Positions 1-15,992 are shown, numbered from the stretch's first letter. The stretch is DNA of 64,000 nt from Hyphomicrobiales bacterium (GCA_016185205.1 JACPOA010000016.1:124001-188000); one strand, 5' to 3'. The notes: a model not told the origin generated them from the letters alone. Numbers and translations: made by a program.

Positions 1-3028
<3,028 letters not shown>

Positions 3029-3121
3029 GCACTGCGCCCTGTTCCGCGAAACGGCGCACGATGCCGCCCTGTCGGGGGTAAGACAAGCCTGCTAAGGTTG
3101 ACCCCCGGGAGGACCGACGCC

Positions 3122-4096
3122 ATGAAACTTCCACGCCGACAATTCCTGCATCTGGCCGCGGGTGCGGTCGCGCTCCCGGCCGTCTCGCGCTTGGCTTGGG
3201 CCCAAGCCTATCCGACTCAGCCGCTGCGGCTGATCCTCGGCTACCCGCCCGGCGGTTCGGCCGACATTACCGCTCGCCTGACGGGCCAATGGCTCTCTGA
3301 GCGGCTCGGCCAGCCGGTTATCGTCGAAAGCCGACCGGGCGCGGGCACCAATCTCGCCACCGAAGCGGTCGTGCGCGCGGCGCCCGATGGCTACACACTC
3401 CTTCTTGTCCCGCCGGCGGCCGCCATCAACGCTACGCTTTATGACAAACTCAATTTCAATTTTATCCGCGACATCGAGCCGATCGCAGGCATCATCCGTT
3501 TTCCCAACGTCGTTGTGGTCAACCCATCAGTCCCGGTGAAAACGATCCCCGAATTGATTGCCTATGCCAAAGCCAATCCGGGCAAGCTCAACATGGCGTC
3601 GTCCGGCAACGGCTCCACCATCCATATGTCCGGCGAGCTGTTCAAGATGATGACGGGCATCGACATGGTGCACGTGCCCTACCGTGGCGGAGCGCTGGCG
3701 CTCACCGATCTGATCGGCGGGCAAGTCCACGTCATGTTTGACAACATTCCGACCTCTGCCGGTCACATCAAGAGCGGCAAGCTGCGTGGGCTCGCGGTGA
3801 CCGGCACGGAACGCTCGGCGGTGTTGCCAGACCTGCCAGCGGTGGCCGATTTCCTGCCCGGCTACGAGGCGAGCGCGTGGTACGGTTTGGGGGCGCCGAA
3901 GCACACGCCCGGCGAGATCATCGACAAGGTCAACAAGGCGATGAACGCGGTTCTCGCCGATCCCAAGACGAAGGAGCGGTTCGCAGAGCTTGGCGGCTCG
4001 ACGGTCCCTGGCTCGCCCGCCGATTTTGGCAAGCTCCTCGCCGACGAAACCGAGAAGTGGGGCAAGGTCGTAAAGTTTGCCGGTATCAAGGCGTGA
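3122..4096 (+). CDS. Bug-family (TctC-like) solute-binding protein
   Basis: This 324-residue protein is a periplasmic receptor of the Bug/TctC family, which binds small carboxylates or amides, usually for tripartite tricarboxylate transport. Family motifs visible are YPPGGSADITAR after the signal, the GAGTNLATEAV segment, PDGYTLL, and the central VPYRGG. The signal peptide begins KLPRRQFLHLAAGA; the RRQFL stretch fits a twin-arginine signal, which is unusual but known in this family. ATG at 3122 was chosen because GGGAGGACC lies just upstream. No TctA or TctB membrane gene is nearby. The divergent hydantoinase suggests its ligand could be a hydantoinase substrate; that is inference. Confidence 0.9.
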   Translation: MKLPRRQFLHLAAGAVALPAVSRLAWAQAYPTQPLRLILGYPPGGSADITARLTGQWLSERLGQPVIVESRPGAGTNLATEAVVRAAPDGYTLLLVPPAAAINATLYDKLNFNFIRDIEPIAGIIRFPNVVVVNPSVPVKTIPELIAYAKANPGKLNMASSGNGSTIHMSGELFKMMTGIDMVHVPYRGGALALTDLIGGQVHVMFDNIPTSAGHIKSGKLRGLAVTGTERSAVLPDLPAVADFLPGYEASAWYGLGAPKHTPGEIIDKVNKAMNAVLADPKTKERFAELGGSTVPGSPADFGKLLADETEKWGKVVKFAGIKA

Positions 4097-4148
4097 TGAA
4101 CGAGAAACCAACCGGACATTCCCTGTTGGCACTTCAAGGGATCACGCC

Positions 4149-4898
4149 ATGAAGCCGCTGTTCGCCTGTGTACTGACCGCCGCGCTGCTGCTCGTGTCTT
4201 CGGTCGCGCAGGCGGTCGAACTGAAAGTCCTGAGCGGCAACGGTCCCAGGGCCGCGGTGCGCGAGCTGTGCGCGCAGTTCGAGCGCTCGACCGGCCACAA
4301 GATCGATCTGCGCTTCGGGGTGAACCCCGAGGTCAAGCTGAAGATCGAAGCCGGCGAGAGCTTCGATGTCGTCATCGGCAATCCGCCGATCGTCGACGCC
4401 TTGATCAAGGAACGCCTGGTCGTCGGTCCGCGCGCCGATATCGGCCGTGCCGGTCTGGGCGTGGCGGTGAAGAGCGGCGCGCCAAAACCCGACATTACCT
4501 CGGTCGATGCCTTCAAGCGCGCGCTGCTCTCCGCGAAAGCGGTGGCCTATCCGGGCAAGGGCGCCAGCGGCATCTATTTCGTCAGCCTGCTCGACCGTAT
4601 GGGCATCGCCGCTGAGATGAAGCCCAGGCTCAAGCCGATGGCGGCGGAAGATACCGTCGAGGTGGTGGCACGCGGCGAGGCCGACATGGTGGTGGTGGTG
4701 GCGACGCGCATCGTCGATGTTCCCGGCGTCGACCCGGTCGGCCCGATCCCGCAGGAGTTGCAGACCCATATCGGCTTTGCCGCCGGCTTAAGCGTCGCCG
4801 CCAAGCAACCGGAGGCGGCCAAGGCGCTGATTGCCTTCCTCAGCGCGCCGGGTGCCGCCGCCACGCTGAAAGCCAAGGGCGTCGAGTCGCATCGATAA
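4149..4898 (+). CDS. ModA-like periplasmic substrate-binding protein
   Basis: A 249-residue exported protein with a clear signal peptide (hydrophobic core residues 5-18, cleavage near AQA-VE). The mature part begins ELKVLSGNGPRAAVRELCAQF and contains the type 2 periplasmic binding fold pattern of ModA relatives, including FDVVIGNPPIVDALI and AYPGKGASGIYF. True molybdate receptors are close in length. No ModB or ModC partner is seen, so an oxyanion ligand is uncertain and an orphan receptor or another small ligand is possible. ATG at 4149 follows AAGGGATCACGCC. It lies about 50 bp after the Bug gene and may share its transcript. Confidence 0.8.
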   Translation: MKPLFACVLTAALLLVSSVAQAVELKVLSGNGPRAAVRELCAQFERSTGHKIDLRFGVNPEVKLKIEAGESFDVVIGNPPIVDALIKERLVVGPRADIGRAGLGVAVKSGAPKPDITSVDAFKRALLSAKAVAYPGKGASGIYFVSLLDRMGIAAEMKPRLKPMAAEDTVEVVARGEADMVVVVATRIVDVPGVDPVGPIPQELQTHIGFAAGLSVAAKQPEAAKALIAFLSAPGAAATLKAKGVESHR

Positions 4899-5007
4899 GC
4901 CTCGCGCCGGTCTTGCCACCGGCCCGCCACTAGCCCCATGCTGATGGCTCATAGGGTCCCGCCGCGGCGAGGGCAGCTCGCGCCATGCGGCCTCCATGGA
5001 GGGTTCA

Positions 5008-5982
5008 ATGAGCATTTTCGTGCGCGCCTTCGCAGGCCTCGTGCTGGCGGGCGCTCTGGCGACCGCGGCGCAAGCGCAGACCAAATGGGACATGCCGACG
5101 CCCTATCCGGACGGCAACTTCCACACCAAGAACGTCGCGCTGTTTGCCGCCGACGTCGACATGGCGACCAAGGGCTCGCTCAAGATCGCGGTGCATTCGG
5201 CCGGCTCCTTGATCAAGCATGCCGAGATCAAGCGCTCGGTGCGCCAGGGCACCACGCCGATCGGCGAGATGCTCGAGTCGCTCGCATCCAACGAAGCGCC
5301 GGTCTACGGCATCGACTCCATTCCGTTCCTCGCCACCGGCTATGACGCGTCGAAAAAACTCTACATGGCGCAGAAGCCGTTCCTGGAAAAGCAACTCGCC
5401 TCGGAAGGGCTGATCCTGCTCTATTCGATTCCGTGGCCGCCGCAGGGACTCTACGCCAAGCGCGAGATCGCTTCGGTCGATGATCTCAAAGGCCTCAAGT
5501 TCCGCACTTATAACGCCATGATCGGCCGCATCGCCGCGCTGGTGGGAGCGATCCCAACCCAGATCGAGGTGCCCGATCTGCCGACCGCCTTCGCCACCGG
5601 CCGCGTCGACGTGATGATCACCTCGGCCTCGACCGGCGTCGATACCAAGTCGCAGGATTATCTCACGCACTACATCGATACCCAGGCCTGGCTGCCGCGC
5701 AACATCGTGATCGTGAACAAGGAGGCGTTTGACAAATTGACGGCGGCCGAGAAAAAGGCGCTCACCGATGCGGCCAAGGCCGCCGAGGAGCGCGGCTGGA
5801 AGCTGTCGATCGAGGAAATGACGATCAAGACCAAGGCGCTCAAGGATGCCGGCATCAAGGTGCTGCCGCCGAGCCCGGCGCTCAAGGACGGCCTCGCCAA
5901 GGTCGGCGCCACCATCGCGGCGGAATGGGAGAAGTCGGCCGGCGCCGACGGCGCCGCCATGCTGGTGGCGTTTAGGAAGTGA
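5008..5982 (+). CDS. dctP: TRAP transporter solute-binding protein, DctP family
   Basis: A 324-residue periplasmic receptor of a TRAP transporter. A signal peptide (about residues 1-24, ending AQA-Q) precedes the DctP fold; recognisable are the NFHTKNVALFA start, the LKGLKFRTYN arginine-containing ligand segment and the GRVDVMITSASTGVD segment. ATG at 5008 is preferred over 4996 because GGAGGG immediately upstream serves as ribosome binding site and overlaps the earlier ATG. The membrane subunits dctQ and dctM lie downstream in the same direction but are separated from it by an IS110 element, so the original operon is interrupted. The ligand is unknown; organic acids are usual for the family. 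Confidence 0.9.
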   Translation: MSIFVRAFAGLVLAGALATAAQAQTKWDMPTPYPDGNFHTKNVALFAADVDMATKGSLKIAVHSAGSLIKHAEIKRSVRQGTTPIGEMLESLASNEAPVYGIDSIPFLATGYDASKKLYMAQKPFLEKQLASEGLILLYSIPWPPQGLYAKREIASVDDLKGLKFRTYNAMIGRIAALVGAIPTQIEVPDLPTAFATGRVDVMITSASTGVDTKSQDYLTHYIDTQAWLPRNIVIVNKEAFDKLTAAEKKALTDAAKAAEERGWKLSIEEMTIKTKALKDAGIKVLPPSPALKDGLAKVGATIAAEWEKSAGADGAAMLVAFRK

Positions 5983-6008
5983 AGTTGGCATAGCCACGAA
6001 TGCGGGCA

Positions 6009-6031
6009 ACCCTCTCCCCCAAGGGGAGAGC
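6009..6031. repeat. Left part of a palindromic repeat cut by the IS110 element
   Basis: CCCTCTCCCC is followed by CAAGGGGAGAGC, which form an inverted repeat CTCTCCCC/GGGGAGAG. The 12-bp CAAGGGGAGAGC at 6020-6031 is repeated exactly at 7171-7182 on the far side of the element. Rejoining the flanks gives one uninterrupted palindromic unit between dctP and dctQ. Confidence 0.75.
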
Positions 6032-6045
6032 GACTGTCTTGTCTG

Positions 6046-9060
<3,015 letters not shown>

Positions 9061-9143
9061 AAAACTGCATCACCCGCGCCGTAAAGAATGTGACGGCACA
9101 GGCGGGCAGTGACGTTATCGCAGCGCACGGCAAGCGTTTGCGC

Positions 9144-9308
9144 TCAAATCTTGCCCAGCAAGATCAGGATCAACAGGATCACGACGACAAGGCCGAGACC
9201 GCCGCCGCCGTAATAGCCGGTGCCGTAGAACGGTCCGCCGCCGATGCCGCTAAAGCCGCCGAGCAAAGCGATGACCAGAATGATAAGGATGATGGTTCCG
9301 AGTGACAC
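9144..9308 (-). CDS. DUF3309-type small membrane protein
   Basis: A 54-residue protein with two hydrophobic helices: SLGTIILIILVIALLGG at the start and GLGLVVVILLILILLGKI at the end, joined by a Gly/Tyr-rich loop. This is the pattern of the DUF3309 family, common in Alphaproteobacteria and of unknown function. GTG at 9308 is chosen because AGGGAGA precedes it and the family begins at this point; the longer frame has an implausible extension. It is transcribed alone on the minus strand between two plus-strand transporter genes. Confidence 0.75.
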   Translation of the reverse strand: MSLGTIILIILVIALLGGFSGIGGGPFYGTGYYGGGGLGLVVVILLILILLGKI

Positions 9309-9431
9309 GGTCAGTCTCCCTAATGCCAAACCCGCGTGGCAGGTGCTGGTTAACGGCGTTGCGGGCAACAAGTTCCATGCCTGGAACTAGATCGAATGCC
9401 GTATAAGGCTGAGAACGAAAGGAGGCCTGCC

Positions 9432-10400
9432 ATGAAGCTCGTTCTGTCGCTCGCTTTGGCGCTGTTCGCATTTGTTCCGAATGCCTTGGCGCAGGATTAT
9501 CCCAACCGGGTTATTACGCTGGTGGTGCCGTTCACACCGGGCGGCCCGTCCGACACCACGGGGCGGCTGATTGCCGGCCCGATGGCGAAGGCGCTCGGCC
9601 AGCAGATCGTCATTGAAAACGCCACCGGCGCCGGCGGCACGATCGGCACCAACCGCGTCGCCAAGTCCAAGCCGGACGGCTATACGCTGATGGTTTCCGG
9701 TACAGGCACCCACTCGACGGCCGAATTTCTGCAAAAAGACCTGGCGTATCGCTCGACCGATTTCGAACAGATCGGCCTGATCAATATTTCGCCGATGGTT
9801 CTGGTCGCGCGTAGCGCGGTGCCGGCCAACACGCTGAAGGAATTCGTCGACTATCTGAAGGCCAACGAGAAGAAAGTGACCGAGGGCGACGCCGGCGTCG
9901 GCTCGATCTCCAATCTCGCCTGCGCGCTGTTTCATTCGGTCGCCGACGTCCACCCGACGGTCGCCTCGTACCGCGGCTCGCCGCAGGCCACCATGGATCT
10001 GGTCGCCGGCAATATCGACTTCGGCTGCAATCAGATTGTCAACATCGTCCAGCACATCAAGACCGGCAAGCTCAAGGCCTATGCCGTGACCAGCGAGAAG
10101 CGGTCGCCGATGTTGCCGGATGTTCCGACCACCGCCGAAGCCGGCATGCCGCAATTCAACCTGTTGATTTGGTTCGGCCTGTCGGCGCCGAAAGGCACAC
10201 CGCTACCGATCGTCGAGAAACTCAACAAGGCGCTGAACGTCGCGCTGGAGGATCCCGATGTGGTCAAGCGTTTCGCCGATCTCGGCTATGACGTCGTGCC
10301 GCCGCCGCGGCGCAGCCCCGCCTATTTCGACAAGTATTACAAAGACGAGGTCGCGATGTGGGGTAAGGTGCTTGGCGGTTTGGCGGCGGACAAAAAATAA
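9432..10400 (+). CDS. Bug-family (TctC-like) solute-binding protein
   Basis: A 322-residue exported receptor. The Sec signal peptide spans about residues 1-21 (cleavage near ALA-Q). Family features are VVPFTPGGPSDTTGRL, GAGGTIGTNRVAKSKPDGYTLM and the VASYRGSPQATMDL version of the central motif. A strong ribosome binding site, AAAGGAGG, lies at 9418-9425 before ATG 9432. No transporter membrane genes adjoin. A second, signal-less member of the same family follows 35 bp downstream, so the two may be co-transcribed. Confidence 0.9.
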   Translation: MKLVLSLALALFAFVPNALAQDYPNRVITLVVPFTPGGPSDTTGRLIAGPMAKALGQQIVIENATGAGGTIGTNRVAKSKPDGYTLMVSGTGTHSTAEFLQKDLAYRSTDFEQIGLINISPMVLVARSAVPANTLKEFVDYLKANEKKVTEGDAGVGSISNLACALFHSVADVHPTVASYRGSPQATMDLVAGNIDFGCNQIVNIVQHIKTGKLKAYAVTSEKRSPMLPDVPTTAEAGMPQFNLLIWFGLSAPKGTPLPIVEKLNKALNVALEDPDVVKRFADLGYDVVPPPRRSPAYFDKYYKDEVAMWGKVLGGLAADKK

Positions 10401-10435
10401 CCGTCGCTCAAGGGCGCTGCAGACATGTCGTCAGC

Positions 10436-11371
10436 ATGAGCGAAACTTGGGCGCCGGAGCGGGCCGTGCAGATCGTCGCCGGTACGCCGCCCGGCGGTGG
10501 GCTCGATCGCGTCGCGCGCGCGCTGGCGAAGGCGGTGGTACAGGCCGGCGTGTTCGACGTGCCGGTGGAGGTCGTCAACGTGCCGGGCGACGGCGCGCGC
10601 CGCGCCTGGACGCATCTTGTCGACAAGCATGCCGGCGACGGCCACGTGATCGCGATCAGTTCGCCGAACCTCACTACCGACTATCTGGTCGGCATCGCGA
10701 ATTTCGAGCACAGCCGTTACACACCGATCGCGACGCTGGTGACCGAATACATTGCCTTCGCGGTGCGCGCGGACTCGGTGCTGAAGACGGGCGCCGATCT
10801 CATCGGCCAATTGGGCCGCGCGCCGGCACAGGTCACCGTCGCGCTGTCGACCGCGCTCGGCAATCCCAATCATGTCGCGCTCGCCAAGCTGACGCGGGCC
10901 ACCGGCGGCGACGTCAACGTGCCGATCATCCGGGTGTTCGATACCGCGCTCGATGCCGTCGCCGACGTGGTCGCCAGCCAAGCGCAAGTCTGCGCCGTCA
11001 CCGCCGCCAGCGTGCTGGCGGAACTGGCCGCCGGCCGTCTGCGTGTGCTGGCGGTCTCGGCGCCGGCGCGGCTGTCGGCTCCATTCGCTCAAGTGCCGAC
11101 CTGGCAGGAGCAGGGCATCGATTGCGTGATCGGCGCCTGGCGCGGCGTCAGCGGACCGGCCGGTCTGGCGCCGGCGCAGGTCAAGTTCTGGGAGGGCGTC
11201 ATCAAGGTCGCCACCACGCAGCCGGTCTGGCAGACGGAGCTGGCGCGTCTGAATTGGTCGCCGATGCTGCGCGACGGCGCCGGCTTGCGCGCTTATCTCG
11301 ACACGGAGCGTGCCGAATTCGTCACGGTGCTGGGCGAACTGGGGCTGCTCAAGACCAGGGCGGCCCGCTAG
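10436..11371 (+). CDS. Bug-family protein without a signal peptide
   Basis: A 311-residue protein with the Bug/TctC fold: VQIVAGTPPGGGLDRVARALAKA at residues 10-32, VNVPGDGARRAWTHL, and the C-terminal WRGVSGPAGLAPAQVKFW segment. The fold begins almost at the first residue, so there is no export signal, unlike the two other Bug proteins here. No in-frame start upstream supplies one: the ATG at 10425 is in another frame and stops at once. It may work in the cytoplasm, be exported with a partner, or have lost its signal. It follows another Bug gene by 35 bp. Confidence 0.75.
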   Translation: MSETWAPERAVQIVAGTPPGGGLDRVARALAKAVVQAGVFDVPVEVVNVPGDGARRAWTHLVDKHAGDGHVIAISSPNLTTDYLVGIANFEHSRYTPIATLVTEYIAFAVRADSVLKTGADLIGQLGRAPAQVTVALSTALGNPNHVALAKLTRATGGDVNVPIIRVFDTALDAVADVVASQAQVCAVTAASVLAELAAGRLRVLAVSAPARLSAPFAQVPTWQEQGIDCVIGAWRGVSGPAGLAPAQVKFWEGVIKVATTQPVWQTELARLNWSPMLRDGAGLRAYLDTERAEFVTVLGELGLLKTRAAR

Positions 11372-11624
11372 CGCGACGATCGTTACCGAAGACGATGCAT
11401 GAAACTATCACGCGAATCAGTTATACTCCCTCCGGCATGACGGCTCGTACGATTGTGAATCGATGAGACGATCACCGTATCCTCAATCGGGATATTGTCG
11501 TTCGCCGCGCCGGCCCCGCTGTCTGCCGAAAATCTCCCTGACCTTGCAAAAATCCGATGACCGCGCTCCCGCGCGGGCGCTTGCGCGCAACTAATCCTCT
11601 TGGTGCAGCAAAAGGAGCCAGCCC

Positions 11625-12389
11625 TTGGGTAAGCACTTCAGCAACAAGCACTTCAACAACAAGCAATTCAGCAAAAAGCGCCGGCGCAATGGCCGCGCGT
11701 TTGAAACGGCTGAGATCATAGAGTTTCAAGGTTCGAAGTTTGAGACTGAACGCGTTCTTCCCCCGATCAAAGCGCTGAATCCGACGCAGGCAACTTATTT
11801 CAATGCCCTTCGCACCAGTCCGCAGGTGATCGTGCTGGGGCCGGCCGGTACCGGCAAGACCTGGATTGCCGCCACCTACGCCGCCGATCTTTTCCGCAAC
11901 CGGCAGATCGACAAGATCATTCTGACCCGGCCGAACGTGCCGTGCGGACGTTCGCTTGGGTATTTCCCTGGCACCCTGGAAGACAAGTTCGCGCCCTGGG
12001 CCGCGCCGGTCGCGGAGGCGATCAAGGAGCGGATCGGCAGGGCGGCCTATGAGATCGCGCTCAAGAATGGCGGCATCGAACTGGTGCCGTTCGAAGTGAT
12101 GCGCGGCCGCTCCTGGAAGAATGCCTTCGTGTTGTTCGACGAGGCGCAGAACTCAACGCCGGCCGAGATCAAGACGTTTCTTACCCGTATCGGCGAAGAG
12201 TGCACCGTGGTGATCAACGGCGACGTCAGCCAGTGCGATCTCGAGCAGGCCAGCGGCCTGCGCACCGCCATCCATTTGATCAAGTCGCAAATGCTGCCGG
12301 TGCCGGTGATCGAATTCAGCCGGGACGACATCGTCCGCTCGGGCGTCTGCGCCATGTGGGTACGCGCCTTCGACGAGGCCAACCTGTAG
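11625..12389 (+). CDS. PhoH-like ATPase, short form
   Basis: A 254-residue P-loop ATPase of the PhoH family. Walker A is GPAGTGKT near residue 68; Walker B is VLFDEAQN near residue 165; the PNVPCGRSLGYFPGTLEDK segment is typical. The KH or PIN domain of larger PhoH proteins is absent; short forms like this are also found in phages. The first 22 residues are very basic with a repeated HF/QF-xNK pattern and could bind nucleic acid. The start is TTG at 11625, supported by AAAGGAG at 11611-11617. A likely -10 element, TATACT, lies about 200 bp upstream. The biochemical role of the family is unclear; an RNA-linked function is suspected. Confidence 0.85.
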   Translation: MGKHFSNKHFNNKQFSKKRRRNGRAFETAEIIEFQGSKFETERVLPPIKALNPTQATYFNALRTSPQVIVLGPAGTGKTWIAATYAADLFRNRQIDKIILTRPNVPCGRSLGYFPGTLEDKFAPWAAPVAEAIKERIGRAAYEIALKNGGIELVPFEVMRGRSWKNAFVLFDEAQNSTPAEIKTFLTRIGEECTVVINGDVSQCDLEQASGLRTAIHLIKSQMLPVPVIEFSRDDIVRSGVCAMWVRAFDEANL

Positions 12390-12414
12390 CGAAAGGCTGC
12401 GGCCGTCGCGCCGC

Positions 12415-13079
<665 letters not shown>

Positions 13080-13085
13080 TTATCC

Positions 13086-13105
13086 AGCTAGCTGATCAGC
13101 TAGCT
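13086..13105. promoter_or_regulatory. Perfect 20-bp palindrome, probable operator of the VapBC-like pair
   Basis: The sequence AGCTAGCTGATCAGCTAGCT reads the same on both strands without a mismatch and sits 12 bp before the antitoxin ATG. It is itself built from two AGCTAGCT halves. Phd-family antitoxins bind palindromes at this place, so autoregulation is the natural reading. Confidence 0.65.
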
Positions 13106-13247
13106 TATTCGTTCCCAAGCTTTCTTTCAAGCCCGCCCAAAATTGGCGGGACGCCCAGCGGTGCTCCCGCCGGGGCCGGCCGACTTAACGGCAGCCCGCA
13201 CGGATCTTATTGGCTGGCGCGCTGCAAGCTGACGCGCCGGGCTATTA

Positions 13248-13568
13248 CTAGAACGGGCCGCAGACCTGGTTGCTGGCTCGGGTCCCAGCCGCGAAATTGC
13301 AGATGCCCTTGCCGTTGTTGCAGGAGGCATACCAGCCCTGATCCATGGCCTGCTGCGGCGTCACGTTGCTCCAGATGCCACAATAGCACTTGCCGTTGAG
13401 CGCGGCGACCGCATAGGTCGGCGTTCCCGGGCCGAAGGTGAGGCCGGGCCAAGTCTTCGCCGAGCATGGCGTGATGTTCTGCTGAGCGTTCGCCATCGGC
13501 GCGGCGGCCATCAACAGCGCCCATACGATCGCTATCGTTGCAATCATGACGTGGGTTCTGTTCGACAT
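13248..13568 (-). CDS. Small secreted Cys-containing protein, unknown function
   Basis: A 106-residue protein with a Sec signal (hydrophobic residues 7-25, cleavage near ANA-Q). The mature part of about 80 residues has six cysteines (NITPCSAKTW, GKCYCGIW, ASCNNGKGICNF, NQVCGPF), so disulfides in the periplasm are likely. Family not recognised. ATG at 13568 is preferred to earlier in-frame starts because AGGGAGAG lies just upstream and the signal peptide starts there. Confidence 0.6.
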   Translation of the reverse strand: MSNRTHVMIATIAIVWALLMAAAPMANAQQNITPCSAKTWPGLTFGPGTPTYAVAALNGKCYCGIWSNVTPQQAMDQGWYASCNNGKGICNFAAGTRASNQVCGPF

Positions 13569-13700
13569 GTGATCTCTCCCTGATTGCCGGCGCGCATTCG
13601 TGGCGCGCTGTGGCGGCAACTCCTATATACAACTAAAAAGAGTAAATATATACATAATAACTATTGGTTGTACAAAGACGTGACAGGCCCCAAAATTGGC

Positions 13701-13731
13701 GGGGGCCCGGCGGTTTTGCCGCCGAGCCCCC
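13701..13731 (-). terminator. Hairpin terminator after rnpB
   Basis: On the minus strand GGGGGCTCGGCGG pairs with CCGCCGGGCCCCC around CAAAA, with one mismatch. It follows the rnpB 3' end by about 10 bases. A clean T-run is not present, but the stem is very stable. Confidence 0.6.
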
Positions 13732-13740
13732 TTCAATATA

Positions 13741-14166
<426 letters not shown>

Positions 14167-14227
14167 AGGAAAGACATGGCGAGGCCGACGCCCGGCGTCA
14201 AGGCGCTTTAAGCTAGCGGCGCCGGCC

Positions 14228-15115
14228 TTATCGAGGCAACGTGCGCCTCGGCAGGCTGCGGGCGGCAAACTCGGTTGCCGGCGGCAGCTCGCGCGCAGGC
14301 ACGGCGGCCACCGGAATCGGCGCGGGTATGGTGGCATCGATTTGGCGCACCATGATGGCGGCGATCGATCGATCGCTCCAATATTTGCTGTGGCCGTTCT
14401 CTGTTGGAAACGGGCTGCCGAATTCATTCGGATTTCCGTGACGGCCGACCGCCTCGAAATAGTTATCGTCCTCAATCTGCATCTGAAAGGCGTGCCATTG
14501 ACCGAGCGGAAATCCGAACTGCAACACGCTGTCTTGCTCGGAGAAAAATTTCAGCATGCGCCGCGGCAGATTGCCGGTCCGAAACAAGCGGCCACCGCGT
14601 TTGACGAACTCGATCGGCGACGCCGCCGCCATCAGCCCGACCAGAGAGATTCCCAGTGCGTTTGGCATTCTGCCGAGCGCCTCGAGGATCAACCGGCATC
14701 CCATCGAGTGGCCGACAATTGTTATGCGCAGGGAGGCCGTTCCGGGGATCGGCAAACCGGCCAGATAGGTTGCAAGCCGTTGCGCGGCGTCGCGCGCGTG
14801 ATTGATATCGAACGCATATCCGACGGTGCTGCCGAAAAACGTCGATTCATCGCCGGGCCAGTGGAATTTGGCGATCGCATCGGGCGCGTCCAGGCTGCCG
14901 CCAAGCTGCGCCTGGAAATTTTCGAGGAATTTCCCGTAGCTGGCCTCCGCCACGTCATGCGAATTGTTGTAGCCGTGCACGAGCAGCAGGATGTGGTGGG
15001 AACCGCTGTTCTTGAGCGCATTATTTCGATCGATCACGGCAGGCGCGACATCGCCGCTGCTGCCCGGCACCCGGACCGATAGCTCGAACGTTCTCGGAAG
15101 TCCGCGCGTCGCCAT
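14228..15115 (-). CDS. Alpha/beta hydrolase, DUF900 type
   Basis: A 295-residue serine hydrolase. HILLLVHGYNNSH (about residues 42-54) gives the oxyanion strand, VGHSMGC (about 136) the nucleophile elbow with Ser, and FHWPGDES is the typical DUF900 segment. There is no signal peptide. Substrate unknown; esterase or lipase activity is inferred only from the fold. It lies 11 bp downstream of a membrane-protein gene in the same direction, so the two probably form an operon and may act together at the inner membrane. The C-terminal 40 residues are low complexity (Pro/Ala/Arg). Confidence 0.8.
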   Translation of the reverse strand: MATRGLPRTFELSVRVPGSSGDVAPAVIDRNNALKNSGSHHILLLVHGYNNSHDVAEASYGKFLENFQAQLGGSLDAPDAIAKFHWPGDESTFFGSTVGYAFDINHARDAAQRLATYLAGLPIPGTASLRITIVGHSMGCRLILEALGRMPNALGISLVGLMAAASPIEFVKRGGRLFRTGNLPRRMLKFFSEQDSVLQFGFPLGQWHAFQMQIEDDNYFEAVGRHGNPNEFGSPFPTENGHSKYWSDRSIAAIMVRQIDATIPAPIPVAAVPARELPPATEFAARSLPRRTLPR

Positions 15116-15126
15116 GGCTCAATCGC

Positions 15127-15894
15127 TTATTTGCGCAGTGTTTGCAGCGCGGAAACCAGATCGCGGGCGACCGGCGCCAGATAGCCGCCGAGGATACCGA
15201 CCGGTATGGCCAGCAGCATGGTGCCCATGCGCGGCCCCGATGCCAGGACCACACCGATTTCCAGCAACACGATGCTCAGCACGATCGCGGTCGACTGCAT
15301 CCAGAAACGCCATTGGCTGCCAAGCGAGATCTGCACGGCGTCGAGATTGCGCTGAATGCGATGGCCGACACGCGTTCTCGCTTCCAGATAATCCGGGGAT
15401 GAACTCGCCTTGCGCGACTTCAATCCTTCGGGCGATTGGGAAACCACCGTCGCCACGTCGTCGACATCGGCGCCTTCGGACAGCACGACCAGTAGGTCGC
15501 AATATTTCTTTGGATAGTCGAGCGTGATCTGCGCCGCCGCGTTCATCTGCGCGACCATCTGCTCTGAGGCCAGTTCATAGAATGCAAAGTCATCGCCGCC
15601 GGTCGCCAGATTGACCAGAAGCGCTTCGGCCTTCTCCTCGGATACGACAGGCAGGGTTTTCTTGTCGGCATCGGCGCCTTTGCGGGCGTCGTTGAAGTCG
15701 TCGGCATGCGCGCTGAACCATCTCCGCAGCCACCTGCGCTGGTACCAGCGGCGCAGCGGCGTGAGATCTTTTACCAGTTGCAGCATCGCCATCGCGATGG
15801 TACCGGCCGCGGTGATGGCGGCTATGAACTGCCACGCCGAAATGTCGGCGATCTTGGCGATGGCCACCGTGAGCGCATTGAGATCCCCTTGCAT
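15127..15894 (-). CDS. Membrane protein of unknown function, partner of the DUF900 hydrolase
   Basis: A 255-residue protein from ATG 15894 (the longer frame to 15984 adds 30 low-complexity residues; GGGGGAAC supports the shorter start). One hydrophobic segment lies near the N-terminus (FIAAITAAGTIAMAMLQL) and two lie near the C-terminus (about residues 197-241), with a soluble middle of about 150 residues. Family not recognised. The adjacent serine hydrolase gene 11 bp downstream suggests it anchors or regulates that enzyme; this is inference. Confidence 0.6.
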   Translation of the reverse strand: MQGDLNALTVAIAKIADISAWQFIAAITAAGTIAMAMLQLVKDLTPLRRWYQRRWLRRWFSAHADDFNDARKGADADKKTLPVVSEEKAEALLVNLATGGDDFAFYELASEQMVAQMNAAAQITLDYPKKYCDLLVVLSEGADVDDVATVVSQSPEGLKSRKASSSPDYLEARTRVGHRIQRNLDAVQISLGSQWRFWMQSTAIVLSIVLLEIGVVLASGPRMGTMLLAIPVGILGGYLAPVARDLVSALQTLRK

Positions 15895-15992
15895 TGTTCC
15901 CCCATTTGTAACGGCGCCGCTGGCGCGGCCGCTCCCCTGGGAATTCAAGCCAATCGCCGCGTCAGATACAAGTGAAAGTTGCAAAATTGCGG

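Noticed and set aside
15127-15984. Longer start for the membrane protein at 15984
   Set aside because: The added 30 residues are low complexity and a better ribosome binding site precedes the ATG at 15894.
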